Counted from the stretch's first letter, positions 27,367-36,589 are shown. The stretch is 64,000 bases of DNA from Pararhizobium gei (GCF_029223885.1 NZ_CP119409.1:1-64000); one strand, 5' to 3'. The notes: a model not told the origin generated them from the sequence alone. Numbers and translations are program-made.

Positions 27367-27573
27367 TTACTGCTCCGACAATTTCATGTCGGGATGATAA
27401 TCCTTGCCTTCGACATCCTTGACGATGGCTTGGCCCGTCATCGGCTGGCCCGTCTGGCTGTTGAAGGAAAGGGATGGCGAGCCATGCAGAGACCAGCCCT
27501 TGTTGAGTGCATCGGTCACCCGGTGACAGAAGGCAGCATCGTCGGTGCCGGTGAGAAAACGATAGAGTTTCAC
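27367..27573 (-). CDS. DUF1737 small protein
   Basis: The 68-residue protein MKLYRFLTGTDDAAFCHRVT continues with LNKGWSLHGSPSLSFN and ends in KDYHPDMKL, a pattern typical of DUF1737. Its role is unknown. Its start overlaps the stop of the CitE-like gene by four bases (ATGA), so the two are translated together. Confidence 0.8.
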   Translation of the reverse strand: MKLYRFLTGTDDAAFCHRVTDALNKGWSLHGSPSLSFNSQTGQPMTGQAIVKDVEGKDYHPDMKLSEQ

Positions 27574-28490
27574 GAAATCAGTCCTTTCCTACTCTGCTTG
27601 CCTTCGATGGCGTCTGCCTTTTCAGCAAGCCGCAAAGCCTGTTCGAGATGCAGGCGCTCGACCATCCGGCCATTCAGGTTGATCACGCCTTTGCCTTCAT
27701 TTTCAGGGCGGTCAAAAGCCTCGATGATGCTCAGGGCTTTAGCCAGCGATGCGGCATCGATGCCGAAACACGCGTTGGCCGGACCGATCTGCGCCGGATG
27801 TATCAGCATCTTGCCATCGAAACCCATATCGCGGCCTTGGCCGCATTCGGCGTCAAAGCCGGCTTCGTCGCGAAAATCGTTGAAGACCGCGTCGATCACG
27901 TCAAGACCGCAGCTGCGCGCCGCAAGCAGGATCTGCATGAGCCAGGGCACCAGATAGGTCCGGCCGGGCAGCGCAGGCACGCCCGTCTGTTTGCGCAGAT
28001 CGTTGAGACCCGGCACAAGACAATCGAGCCTTCCGCCCCGAGTACGGCCGGTTTCAGCAATCGCGGCCGCATTCAACACGCCGTGCGGCGTTTCGATCAT
28101 GGCCCAGAGACGCAGGGAATCCGGCGCATCATTTTCCGAAAGAAAATCGACGACGTCCTGAATATCCTGCGGGCTTCCCACCTTGGGCATAAGGATTGCG
28201 TCAGGCAGAAGCGAAAGCGAAAGCGCCAGATCCTCTTCACCGGAGCCTGTTCGAAAGTCATTGACGCGAATCACGGCTTCGACGTCACGGCGCCGTGGCG
28301 CTGCAAAATGATCGGCGAGCATCCGGCGCGCCTCTCCTTTTCGATCCGGAGCAACAGCGTCTTCCAGATCGTAGATTACCGCATCGCAATCGAGCGACGC
28401 GATCTTTGCAAGCGCACGCGCATTGTCGGCGGGCAGGCAGAGAACCGACCGTCGCAGGCGGACGGGATGGTGATGGGCGGGTGAATTCAT
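27570..28490 (-). CDS. CitE-like HpcH/HpaI aldolase/citrate lyase family protein
   Basis: The 306-residue TIM-barrel protein has the CitE-like metal and CoA-site motifs RSVLCLPADN, AVIYDLEDAV, AVIRVND, AMIETPHGVLNA and KMLIHPAQI. Family members cleave malyl-, citramalyl- or similar CoA esters. No citrate lyase alpha or gamma genes are adjacent, so a stand-alone CoA-ester lyase is more likely than citrate lyase. It is coupled to the downstream DUF1737 gene. Confidence 0.85.
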   Translation of the reverse strand: MNSPAHHHPVRLRRSVLCLPADNARALAKIASLDCDAVIYDLEDAVAPDRKGEARRMLADHFAAPRRRDVEAVIRVNDFRTGSGEEDLALSLSLLPDAILMPKVGSPQDIQDVVDFLSENDAPDSLRLWAMIETPHGVLNAAAIAETGRTRGGRLDCLVPGLNDLRKQTGVPALPGRTYLVPWLMQILLAARSCGLDVIDAVFNDFRDEAGFDAECGQGRDMGFDGKMLIHPAQIGPANACFGIDAASLAKALSIIEAFDRPENEGKGVINLNGRMVERLHLEQALRLAEKADAIEGKQSRKGLIS

Positions 28491-28619
28491 AAGGCTTATT
28501 TGCCCGGCTTTCGCCCTTTTCGCAAGGCAGACATGTCATCGGCAAACGGCGCATGCCGTGCCGGCCCTTGCAACGCCGCAGAGGCACTCCCACTTGAATA
28601 GCAACGAAAGGTGACGATC

Positions 28620-28862
28620 ATGCAAAGCATTCGCTCTCTCCTGCTCACAACCGCCGGCATCGCATTGGCGCTGATGGTACTTCTCCTGACCGCCTCGCTC
28701 GGCCTTGCCCTTGCCGGTATCGCATCCGTGATCGTGATCGGCAGCGCGATTTCAGCCCGGTTGGCGCCCAAGCCCGTGCACGCGACAGTGAAGAGACATT
28801 CGGCGCGCAGCCGCGAGCCGCGTGTCTGGAACGACGGACACGGCACGATCATCGATCTGTAA
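28620..28862 (+). CDS. small membrane protein of unknown function
   Basis: An 80-residue product has two adjacent hydrophobic stretches (about residues 4-45) and a basic tail with KRHSARSREPR. AAAGGTG precedes the ATG at 28620; a GTG at 28611 is an alternative. No family name was recognised. It sits alone upstream of leuD. Confidence 0.6.
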   Translation: MQSIRSLLLTTAGIALALMVLLLTASLGLALAGIASVIVIGSAISARLAPKPVHATVKRHSARSREPRVWNDGHGTIIDL

Positions 28863-28961
28863 GCTCAGTCAAAGCGCTTATGAGATTCTCCTTCATTTCG
28901 GCGTGAAATTGCTCTAAATGCTCACGGGAATTCCCGTTCGTCGAAATCGAAGGCTTCTTTC

Positions 28962-29567
28962 ATGGACAAGTTTGTCAAGCTCACAGGCGTTGCCGCCCCT
29001 CTTCCCGTCGTCAATATCGACACGGACATGATCATTCCGAAGGATTACCTGAAGACGATCAAGCGCACGGGACTTGGCACGGGACTGTTCGCCGAAGCCC
29101 GATATAACGAGGATGGCACGGTCAACGAGAGCTTTGTTCTGAACAAGCCCGCCTACAAGGATGCCAAGATACTGGTCGCCGGCGATAATTTCGGCTGTGG
29201 TTCCTCGCGCGAGCACGCGCCGTGGGCGCTGCTCGATTTCGGCATCCGCTGCATCATCTCGACCTCGTTTGCCGACATTTTTTACAATAACTGTTTCAAG
29301 AACGGCATCCTGCCGGTGGTGGTCTCGCCGGAAGACCTGGAAAAGCTGATGGATGACGCCAGCCGCGGCTCGAACGCGATCCTGACGATCGACCTTGAAG
29401 CGCGGGAGATTACCGGTCCCGACGGCGGCAAGATCACCTTCGAACTCGATGAATTCAAGCGTCACTGCATGTTGAACGGCCTCGATGATATTGGCCTGAC
29501 GCTGGAAAAAGCGACGGCAATCGACAGATTTGAAAAGGCCAACGCCGCTTCGCATCCCTGGGCGTGA
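28962..29567 (+). CDS. leuD: 3-isopropylmalate dehydratase small subunit LeuD
   Basis: This is the swivelling-domain subunit that, with LeuC, interconverts 2- and 3-isopropylmalate in leucine synthesis. The 201 residues contain [32 protein letters not shown] and [17 protein letters not shown], all diagnostic. leuC is not in the window. The ridA-like gene starts five bases after the stop. Confidence 0.96.
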   Translation: MDKFVKLTGVAAPLPVVNIDTDMIIPKDYLKTIKRTGLGTGLFAEARYNEDGTVNESFVLNKPAYKDAKILVAGDNFGCGSSREHAPWALLDFGIRCIISTSFADIFYNNCFKNGILPVVVSPEDLEKLMDDASRGSNAILTIDLEAREITGPDGGKITFELDEFKRHCMLNGLDDIGLTLEKATAIDRFEKANAASHPWA

Positions 29568-29571
29568 GGCC

Positions 29572-29958
29572 ATGCCCAGTCAGCGGAAGCTGATCTCGTC
29601 CGGCTCGCCTTTTGAAACAACGGCGGGCTATTCGCGTGCCCTTGTACAAGGCGACTGGTGCTTCGTTTCCGGCACGACCGGTTACGATTATAAAACCATG
29701 ACCATGCCGGACACGGTAGAGGACCAGACCCGCAATATCCTGAAGACGATCGCGCTGGTCTTGACCGAAGCCGGGTTCTCCTTGAGGGACGTCGTGCGCA
29801 ACCATTACTACGTGACCGATGCCACGTTTGCCGCACGCGTCTTCCCCATCCTGGGCGAGATTTTCGGTGATATTCGCCCGGCAGCCACCATGGTGGTCTG
29901 CGAGTTGATCCGTCCGGAAATGCTGATCGAGATCGAAGTCACCGCTTTCAGGGGCTAG
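29572..29958 (+). CDS. RidA/YjgF family protein
   Basis: The 128-residue protein belongs to the RidA family, which hydrolyses reactive enamine/imine intermediates. VSGTTGYDY, DQTRNILKTI, VVRNHYYVTD and the C-terminal ELIRPEMLIEIEVTAF fit. It lies five bases after leuD and is likely co-transcribed; an ORF extension to 29530 overlaps leuD and is not needed. Confidence 0.88.
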   Translation: MPSQRKLISSGSPFETTAGYSRALVQGDWCFVSGTTGYDYKTMTMPDTVEDQTRNILKTIALVLTEAGFSLRDVVRNHYYVTDATFAARVFPILGEIFGDIRPAATMVVCELIRPEMLIEIEVTAFRG

Positions 29959-30023
29959 TTGCCCCTGGAAAAATCCGCTCAGGCGCGACAGACCGGCCCG
30001 TGTCGCTTTCACCCGATCATAGA

Positions 30024-30197
30024 TTATGTGCAGATACGGATCTTTTTGATCACGGGATTTCCGTAGCCGTCCTGCGCCCTGACCTTTTTGATGACGCAGT
30101 AAGGCTTGCAATCGTCGCGGTAATAGCCGGCCTGCAAGGGATTGGCGAAGACGAGAGCCGCAAGGGCAGCGATCACGATCAGGGCGAACTTTTGCAT
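30024..30197 (-). CDS. small secreted Cys-containing protein
   Basis: A 57-residue product with a clear signal peptide (MQKFALIVIAALAALVFA, cut near NPLQA-G) and a short mature part with three cysteines (DDCKPYC and ICT at the end). The family is not recognised. A longer start at 30233 would remove the signal from the N-terminus, so ATG 30197 is preferred. It is on the opposite strand between ridA and leuB. Confidence 0.6.
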   Translation of the reverse strand: MQKFALIVIAALAALVFANPLQAGYYRDDCKPYCVIKKVRAQDGYGNPVIKKIRICT

Positions 30198-30405
30198 GTC
30201 GGCCTCCAAGCGCTGCGGAAGAGCCTCTCTCACCCGGCGTCATCCGACTATTCCAGAGACATGCCCTGTCTGCTGTTTCGGATGGTACAGAGATCTTTCG
30301 GCCGCCAGGCGCGAACAATTCTTTCCAGAACCGCATTTGCCTTGAACGGAAGTTGCGCTAAGAACGCGCCCAATATCTGACAGCCATTTTAAAGGACATG
30401 CCCTA

Positions 30406-31518
30406 ATGACAGTGCGCAATCTTTTCCTTTTGCCAGGCGACGGCATCGGCCCGGAAGCCATGGCGGAAGTCCGCAAAATCATCGCCTATATGAATGCAGA
30501 AATGGCCGGCGGCTTCACGACGGATGAGGGTCTGGTCGGCGGTTCTGCCTATGATGCGCATGGCGCGGCGATCTCCGATGCGGATATGGCAAAGGCGATG
30601 GCGGCCGATGCGGTTCTGTTCGGCGCCGTAGGCGGGCCGAAATGGGATGATGTTCCCTATGAGGTGCGGCCTGAGGCTGGGCTGCTGCGCCTGCGCAAGG
30701 ACATGGAATTGTTCGCCAACCTGCGTCCGGCGATCTGCTATCCGGCGCTTTCGGACGCCTCCTCGCTGAAACCCGAGCTGGTCGAGGGCCTCGACATCCT
30801 GATCGTGCGCGAACTGACCGGTGGGGTCTATTTCGGCGAGCCCAAGGAGATCATCGATCTTGGCAACGGCCAGAAGCGCGGCATCGATACGCAGGTCTAC
30901 GACACCTACGAAATCGAGCGTATCGCCGGCGTCGCCTTCGAACTGGCGCGCACCCGCAGCAACCGCGTCTGCTCGATGGAAAAGCGCAATGTCATGAAAT
31001 CCGGCGTGCTCTGGAACCAGGTTGTGACGGCGACGCATAAGGCGAAATATTCCGATGTCGCGCTCGATCACATGCTGGCGGACGCCGGCGGCATGCAACT
31101 CGTTCGTGCGCCAAAACAGTTCGACGTGATCGTCACCGACAACCTGTTCGGCGATATGCTGTCCGACGTTGCCGCCATGCTGACCGGCTCGCTCGGCATG
31201 CTGCCGTCGGCTTCGCTTGGCGCGCCCGACGGCAAGACCGGCAAGCGCAAGGCATTGTACGAGCCTGTACACGGTTCGGCACCGGACATTGCCGGTAAAG
31301 GCATCGCCAACCCGATCGCCATGATTGCCTCCTTTGCCATGTGCCTGCGCTACTCCTTCAACCTCGTGAAGGAAGCCGACACGCTGGAAAAGGCGATCGC
31401 CAACGTACTCGACAAGGGCATTCGTACCGGCGACATCATGGCAGACGGCGCCCGGCAGGTTGGCACCGTCGAAATGGGCGACGCGATCCTTGGCGAGTTC
31501 AAGACGCTTTCGGCTTAA
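30406..31518 (+). CDS. leuB: 3-isopropylmalate dehydrogenase LeuB
   Basis: This enzyme oxidatively decarboxylates 3-isopropylmalate with NAD in leucine synthesis. The 370-residue protein has [10 protein letters not shown], the substrate loop with [26 protein letters not shown] and the NAD/metal motif [17 protein letters not shown], and the closing [15 protein letters not shown] strong terminator hairpin follows at 31547-31584. Confidence 0.97.
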   Translation: MTVRNLFLLPGDGIGPEAMAEVRKIIAYMNAEMAGGFTTDEGLVGGSAYDAHGAAISDADMAKAMAADAVLFGAVGGPKWDDVPYEVRPEAGLLRLRKDMELFANLRPAICYPALSDASSLKPELVEGLDILIVRELTGGVYFGEPKEIIDLGNGQKRGIDTQVYDTYEIERIAGVAFELARTRSNRVCSMEKRNVMKSGVLWNQVVTATHKAKYSDVALDHMLADAGGMQLVRAPKQFDVIVTDNLFGDMLSDVAAMLTGSLGMLPSASLGAPDGKTGKRKALYEPVHGSAPDIAGKGIANPIAMIASFAMCLRYSFNLVKEADTLEKAIANVLDKGIRTGDIMADGARQVGTVEMGDAILGEFKTLSA

Positions 31519-31546
31519 GACTATCGCGCACCCGTTCGACCTTTAA

Positions 31547-31584
31547 GAAACGGCACCTGCATCACGCGATTCAGGTGCCGTTTC
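31547..31584 (+). terminator. terminator after leuB
   Basis: GAAACGGCACCTG and CAGGTGCCGTTTC form a perfect 13-base stem 28 bp after the leuB stop. The Ts are part of the stem, so the U-tract is short. Confidence 0.7.
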
Positions 31585-31794
31585 GCATGACGGGGTTGAA
31601 TAATTGCCGACAGAACCACAGGTTTCAGGAGAGATGCCGCTTCGATCCCCGTCACTTCAACACCTGTGACAGATGACCGGCCGCCGCATGGACAGTCTTT
31701 CGTTCCCGTCTCCCGGCGTGTCGGATCCGCACCAGGGGGGCGCGCTGGCGGGAGAACGGACCGGCATAAGCAATCGCAGACAAGCAGGATTTTC

Positions 31795-32472
31795 ATGAGC
31801 CGACCCTTCTCCTCCTCTCTCTGGCTGCTGCTCGCCGCCGTGCTTCTCGTGGCGGCACTTCTGCCCTTTGATGGCACCCTATCGCAACGCGCGCAGGCGC
31901 TGCCGGACGGCATCGTCGCTTTCAACAGCCGCATCACGGATTTCGGCACTTTTGCCTGGATGATTTACGGATCCGGATCCATCGTCATCATCGCCTATAT
32001 CGCCAGCCGGGTCGTCATCAGCGACCGTTTTTCATCCAAGTCGAAAACGGCCTGGCGGCTTGCTCTCTATTTCCTGGTGACAATCGGCAGCGCCAGCGCG
32101 CTGGTGCATCTGGCCAAGCTGATCTTCGGGCGAGCTCGGCCGGAGTTGTTTGCCGATTATGGTCCGCACAGCCTCTCCTGGCTGGCGGGACATGAATGGG
32201 TGTATCAGAGCTTTCCCTCCGGCCATTCGGCCGCCGTGGGCGCCTTCTTCGGTGCCTTTTCCATGCTGGTGCCGCGTCTGCGCATTCTGTTCCTGCTGGG
32301 CGCGCTGACGATCGGCATCACACGGGTCGTCGTCGGTGCGCACTATCCAAGCGACGTGGCGGCCGGACTGCTGCTGGGCCTGTGGGCAGCGACCATGACC
32401 GCCTTTGCCTTTGCCGGACGCGACTGGCTCTTCCGACCGGATGAAACAGGCTGGCCACGACCCAAATCCTGA
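31795..32472 (+). CDS. PAP2-family membrane phosphatase
   Basis: The 225-residue integral membrane protein has about six helices and the three acid-phosphatase motifs KLIFGRARP, SFPSGHS and TRVVVGAHYPSD. It may dephosphorylate lipid A or undecaprenyl pyrophosphate; the substrate cannot be assigned. ATG 31795 places the first membrane helix near the N-terminus; the upstream open frame to 31666 looks non-coding. Confidence 0.85.
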   Translation: MSRPFSSSLWLLLAAVLLVAALLPFDGTLSQRAQALPDGIVAFNSRITDFGTFAWMIYGSGSIVIIAYIASRVVISDRFSSKSKTAWRLALYFLVTIGSASALVHLAKLIFGRARPELFADYGPHSLSWLAGHEWVYQSFPSGHSAAVGAFFGAFSMLVPRLRILFLLGALTIGITRVVVGAHYPSDVAAGLLLGLWAATMTAFAFAGRDWLFRPDETGWPRPKS

Positions 32473-32570
32473 CGCTGAACACAGCGAAGAGGGTGTCTCT
32501 GATCCTTTCGTCTGCTTGCCCGCGCGCAGTGTTTGTGGAACCATGCCGCCACTGCAAACGGAGGATCTAA

Positions 32571-32855
32571 ATGTTGGAAACACTCGCCTCTCAGCTCATG
32601 GATCCGTTCCGCATAGGCTTGATTCTGTTCCTGTTCCTGACGGCGCTGCGGACGCGCGCAGCGACGGGCCTGGCAATGCCGCTGGCTTTGGGTGTCGTCT
32701 TCGTGGCAGTCCTCTTGCCGCTGACGACGGGGGCAAATGCGGTGACGGACAACGCAGCAAGGCTTTCCTTGATTGCCTTTGGCGTCGTCTCGAATGCCAT
32801 TATCCTTGGCTGCTTCTTGGCGGCATGGGCAGTCTGGACCAAGGTCCGTCAATAG
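32571..32855 (+). CDS. small hydrophobic membrane protein
   Basis: A 94-residue protein with three predicted membrane helices (about residues 13-28, 34-52 and 65-90). AACGGAGGATCTAA before the ATG gives a good ribosome site. No family was recognised. It follows the PAP2 gene by 98 bp on the same strand. Confidence 0.65.
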   Translation: MLETLASQLMDPFRIGLILFLFLTALRTRAATGLAMPLALGVVFVAVLLPLTTGANAVTDNAARLSLIAFGVVSNAIILGCFLAAWAVWTKVRQ

Positions 32856-32942
32856 AAAAACTGCACCTCGCCCGACGCTGCGAGACGTCCCTGAAAAGGG
32901 ATGTGCAAACCGCGGTCACGTTTTCTGCAAAACTGAGACGAC

Positions 32943-32978
32943 AAAAAATACGACGCCGCGGCGATAACCACGGCGTCG
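32943..32978 (-). terminator. Rho-independent terminator after the MFS gene
   Basis: CGACGCCG and CGGCGTCG pair around 12 bases, and the minus strand continues TATTTTTTGT. It lies 75 bp beyond the MFS stop at 33054. Confidence 0.85.
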
Positions 32979-33053
32979 CATCTCTTAAACGTGCTGTCTA
33001 CTTGCAAAACAATCGAAACGGCAGACCGGCCCCAGGGGCCAGCCTGCGCGACA

Positions 33054-34847
33054 CTACTTCGCGTCGTCGGCGAAGATGTCTTTCTTGTGCGTGTTGCCCG
33101 GTACGAAGATCGCCCCAATGACGACCGTCGCGGCCGCAATAATGATAGGGTACCAGAGGCCGCCATAGACGTTGCCGGTCTGTGCCGAGATGGCGAAGGC
33201 CGTTGCCGGCATCAGGCCGCCGAACCAGCCGTTGCCGATGTGGTAGGGCAACGAAAGGCCGGAGTACCGGATGCGGGTTGGGAACAGCTCGACCAGCATC
33301 GCCGCGATTGGACCGTAGACCATCGTCACGAGCAGGATCAGATAGGTCAGGATCAGGATGACCGTGATCTTCTGACCGGTAAAGATGTCGAAGAAGTGCT
33401 GGGCACGCGCGACGGTCGTGTTCGCATCTGCCGAGATCGGATAGCCCGCTGCGGTCAGCGCGTCGTTTACGCCCTTACTGAAGGCGGCCGTGGTGTTCTT
33501 GAGGTCGTCGCCCGTCAGCGTAGCCGAGTCGTAGGACGGGATGACCGTTTCGCCGACCTTGACCTGAGCAACCGTCGCCGCAGGATCTTCAACGGTCGTA
33601 TAGTTCACAGACGTGCGGGCAAGCGTCGCTTTCGCGATGTCGCAGGACGAGGTGAACTTGGCCGTTCCGGTCGGATTGAACTGGAACGAGCAGTCTTCCG
33701 GCGATGCGGTGACGGTAACCGGTGTCTGGTGCGCCGCGTAGAGTGCCGGGTTTGCCGTCTGGGTAAGCAACGGGAAGACGAAGTTGTAGGTCAGTGCTGC
33801 GATCAGGCACCCTGCGAGAATGATCGGCTTGCGGCCGATACGGTCCGAAAGCGCGCCGAAGAACAGGAAACCACCGGTGCCGAGGATCAGCGACCACGCC
33901 ACCAGAACGTTTGCGGTGAAGCTGTCGATCTTGATGACGTTCTGCATGAAGAACAGAGCGTAGAACTGACCCGAATACCAGACCACGGCCTGACCCGCGA
34001 CAAGGCCAAACAGAGCGATCAGAGCGATCTTGCCATTCTTCCAGGTGCCAAATGCCTCGCGCAACGGAGCTTTGGAAGCGGCACCCTCTTCCTTCATCTT
34101 CTTGAAGGCCGGGGACTCGTTCATCTGCAGGCGGATGTAAAGCGAGATAGCCAGCAGGCCGATGGACGCGAGGAAGGGGATGCGCCAGCCCCACAAGTCG
34201 AACGCCTTGATCATCTTTTCCGTGCCGTCGGGGTTCATTACCACCGCGCCGGCCGCATCGAGCACCGCCGTCGGAGCCCAGTTGCCGTTGACATATCCTT
34301 GCACCGACAGGATGACGATGAGCGAGAGAAGCAGGCCCAGCGTTGCCGTGGTCTGGATGAAGGCGGTAAAATAGCCGCGTTGGTTGGCAGGGGCATGTTC
34401 TGCCACATAGACCGCCGCACCGCCATATTCACCGCCAAGCGCGAGGCCCTGCAGCATGCGCAGGATGATCAGGATGATCGGCGCCGAGACGCCCCAGTTG
34501 CTGTAGGAGGGGAGCAGACCCACGAGGAATGTCGACAGGCCCATGATGAGAATGGTCATCAGGAAGGTATATTTGCGGCCGACGATGTCACCGAGCGCGC
34601 CGAAGACGAGCGCCCCAAACGGGCGAACGATGAAGCCCGCCGCGAAGGCCAAAAGCGCGAAAACATTGCGGGTCGCTTCCGGAAAAGCAGTAAAAAACTG
34701 CGCACCGATGATCGCGGCCAGCGAACCGTAAAGATAAAAGTCGTACCATTCGAAGATGGTCCCGGCGGACGAGGCCATGATGACCTTCCGCTCCTCTCCT
34801 GTCATGGGGCGCGAGCGATCCCCCGTGTTCATCCCTGCGACTGCCAT
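33054..34847 (-). CDS. MHS-type major facilitator superfamily transporter with large loop insertion
   Basis: The 597-residue transporter has twelve predicted helices and metabolite:H+ symporter motifs (FEWYDFYLYG, RPFGALVFGALGDIVGRK, LQGLALGGEYGGA). A hydrophilic insertion of about 120 residues (about 366-490) separates two late helices and carries two cysteines (about 386 and 402), suggesting a periplasmic disulfide domain. The substrate is unknown, probably a small organic acid or osmolyte. GGAGGAGA before ATG 34847 sets the start; the frame is open to 34937. Confidence 0.85.
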   Translation of the reverse strand: MAVAGMNTGDRSRPMTGEERKVIMASSAGTIFEWYDFYLYGSLAAIIGAQFFTAFPEATRNVFALLAFAAGFIVRPFGALVFGALGDIVGRKYTFLMTILIMGLSTFLVGLLPSYSNWGVSAPIILIILRMLQGLALGGEYGGAAVYVAEHAPANQRGYFTAFIQTTATLGLLLSLIVILSVQGYVNGNWAPTAVLDAAGAVVMNPDGTEKMIKAFDLWGWRIPFLASIGLLAISLYIRLQMNESPAFKKMKEEGAASKAPLREAFGTWKNGKIALIALFGLVAGQAVVWYSGQFYALFFMQNVIKIDSFTANVLVAWSLILGTGGFLFFGALSDRIGRKPIILAGCLIAALTYNFVFPLLTQTANPALYAAHQTPVTVTASPEDCSFQFNPTGTAKFTSSCDIAKATLARTSVNYTTVEDPAATVAQVKVGETVIPSYDSATLTGDDLKNTTAAFSKGVNDALTAAGYPISADANTTVARAQHFFDIFTGQKITVILILTYLILLVTMVYGPIAAMLVELFPTRIRYSGLSLPYHIGNGWFGGLMPATAFAISAQTGNVYGGLWYPIIIAAATVVIGAIFVPGNTHKKDIFADDAK

Positions 34848-35152
34848 GTATGTCTCCTCCTTGTTCACCGACCTCCCGATCGGCGCCATAGTGCCATTGA
34901 CGGCAAAACCGCTCCCCAAAGACACATTTTCCTCCACCTAGACGGGACAGACTAGTCGACAGGCACGAGGTGCCAAGCCCGCGATTGGTCGTAAGACCAA
35001 AGTCTCATGCGCAAGCGCTGCCTTGATCCCGTGCAGAGCAGGCGTTCTTGCCGTGATGGCGGCACCATCTTTAGAACAGGAGCTTTCATAGGGTGGCTTC
35101 GTGCAACGACGGCCGCTCATGACGCAAGATGTGTCGTGCTGCTCATGCTATC

Positions 35153-35286
35153 TTGACTCCGCGATAGAACCGCGTATGAGCAACAGCGGAAAAGGGACCG
35201 CACCATGCATCGTTTTGGGTATTCCATCGCTGCGTTGATCGCCCCGGCATTTGCTGCCGGGCGGGTTCGTTCATTCCCGATTTTTT
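35153..35286 (+). ncRNA. candidate small RNA or asd leader transcript
   Basis: TTGACT (35153-35158) and TATGAG (35175-35180) with a 16-bp spacer resemble a sigma-70 promoter. Downstream, CGCCCCGGCA and TGCCGGGCG form a hairpin with one bulged C, and six Ts follow at 35281-35286 after a further weak stem. A transcript of about 100 nt could end there. No open frame is needed to explain it. Confidence 0.3.
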
Positions 35287-35345
35287 CCAAAACAATGGCC
35301 AAAACGACGACGAAAACCGTCTGACGTCTCTGGCCACCGCTCTCT

Positions 35346-35394
35346 CCCCGGCACGGCCGGGGACCTGAAGCTTAAGCGTTGAAACGCAAGCTTC
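35346..35394 (+). promoter_or_regulatory. tandem hairpins in the asd leader
   Basis: The first hairpin is CCCCGG-CACGG-CCGGGG (35346-35362). The second has outer arms GAAGCTT and AAGCTTC and inner arms GCGTT and AACGC with an AA bulge and a GA loop (35367-35394). They end 43 bp before the asd ATG. No T-run follows, so a structured leader is more likely than a simple terminator. Confidence 0.5.
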
Positions 35395-35437
35395 TCTTCC
35401 CACATCCCGCGGAGAGACAAGAAAGAGAGCAAAGACA

Positions 35438-36472
35438 ATGGGTTTCAAGATTGCCATCGCAGGCGCGACCGGAAATGTCGGACGCGAAATGCTGAACATT
35501 CTCTCCGAACGCGGCTTCCCGGCCGATGAAGTCGTGGCGCTGGCATCGGCCCGCAGCCAGGGCACGGAAGTCTCGTTCGGCGACAAGACCCTGAAGGTCA
35601 GGAACCTCGAGAACTACGATTTCTCCGATACTGACATTTGCCTGATGTCGGCCGGCGGCGCCGTGTCGCTGAAGTGGTCGCCGAAGATCGGCGCGCAGGG
35701 CTGCGTCGTCATCGACAACTCGTCCGCCTGGCGTTACGATCAGGACGTGCCGCTGGTTGTCCCGGAGGTGAACCCGGATGCGATTTCCATGTTCACCCGT
35801 CGCAACATCATCGCCAATCCGAATTGCTCGACCGCTCAGCTCGTCGTCGCGCTGAAGCCGCTGCATGATTTCGCCAAGATCAAGCGTGTCGTGGTCGCCA
35901 CGTACCAATCCGTGTCCGGTGCCGGCAAGGATGGCATGGACGAACTCTTCAACCAGACCCGCGCCGTCTTCGTCGCCGATCCGATGGAATCGAAGAAGTT
36001 CACCAAGCGCATCGCCTTCAACGTCATCCCGCACATCGATGTGTTCATGGAAGACGGCTACACGAAGGAAGAATGGAAGGTGATGGCCGAGACCAAGAAG
36101 ATCCTCGATTCGAAAATCAAGCTCACCTGCACCGCCGTGCGCGTCCCGGTCTTCATCGGCCATTCCGAGGCGGTGAATATCGAATTCGAGAATGAAATTT
36201 CGGCTGACCAGGCCCGCGACATCCTGCGCGAAGCCCCCGGTTGCCTCGTCATCGACAAGCACGAGAACGGCGGCTACATCACGCCTTACGAGAGCGCCGG
36301 CGAAGATGCGACCTATATTTCCCGTATCCGGGAAGATGCAACCGTGGAGAACGGCCTGAATATCTGGGTGGTTTCCGACAATCTGCGCAAGGGCGCCGCC
36401 CTCAATGCCATTCAGATTGCCGAACTCCTGGTCAACCGCGGCTTGATCAAGGCAAAGAAGCAGGCCGCCTGA
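35438..36472 (+). CDS. asd: aspartate-semialdehyde dehydrogenase
   Basis: This enzyme reduces aspartyl phosphate to aspartate semialdehyde with NADPH, feeding lysine/diaminopimelate, threonine and methionine synthesis. The 344-residue protein has the NADP-binding GATGNVGREML, the catalytic Cys in NPNCSTAQL and the active-site region VPVFIGHSEAVNIEFE. GAGAGCAAAGACA precedes the ATG. A strong terminator follows at 36499. Confidence 0.97.
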   Translation: MGFKIAIAGATGNVGREMLNILSERGFPADEVVALASARSQGTEVSFGDKTLKVRNLENYDFSDTDICLMSAGGAVSLKWSPKIGAQGCVVIDNSSAWRYDQDVPLVVPEVNPDAISMFTRRNIIANPNCSTAQLVVALKPLHDFAKIKRVVVATYQSVSGAGKDGMDELFNQTRAVFVADPMESKKFTKRIAFNVIPHIDVFMEDGYTKEEWKVMAETKKILDSKIKLTCTAVRVPVFIGHSEAVNIEFENEISADQARDILREAPGCLVIDKHENGGYITPYESAGEDATYISRIREDATVENGLNIWVVSDNLRKGAALNAIQIAELLVNRGLIKAKKQAA

Positions 36473-36498
36473 TCAGGAAATGTAAAGTTTTAAGCAAT

Positions 36499-36539
36499 AC
36501 AAGCCTCGCAGCCGCACAGGATGCGAGGCTTGTCTCTTT
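36499..36539 (+). terminator. terminator after asd
   Basis: ACAAGCCTCGCA and TGCGAGGCTTGT form a perfect twelve-base stem with an eleven-base loop, followed by CTCTTTA, 27 bp past the asd stop. Confidence 0.8.
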
Positions 36540-36573
36540 AAAGGATGATCCGCCGCCATACCTCAGCGTCAGA

Positions 36574-36589
36574 GGATTCACGTGAAACA
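36574..36589. promoter_or_regulatory. parS-like site 1
   Basis: GGATTCACGTGAAACA matches the parS consensus TGTTTCACGTGAAACA at 14 of 16 positions, with the central TTCACGTGAA intact. It is intergenic, about 24 kb from parB. Confidence 0.6.

Larger units (their letters stand above)
34848..35437. other. 590-bp spacer between the MFS gene and asd
   Basis: No convincing gene. It contains a stem with a GTAA loop (TTGGTC/GACCAA, 34985-35000), a candidate small-RNA unit (35153-35286) and two tandem hairpins next to asd (35346-35394). Confidence 0.5.

Noticed and set aside
32991..34955. A 654-codon plus-strand frame opposite the MFS transporter
   Set aside because: The minus strand encodes a textbook MHS transporter with a good ribosome site; the plus-strand product has no recognisable domain.
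35263..35281. A tRNA T-arm-like sequence (GGGTTCGTTCATTCCC)
   Set aside because: The loop is too long and no acceptor, D or anticodon arms surround it.
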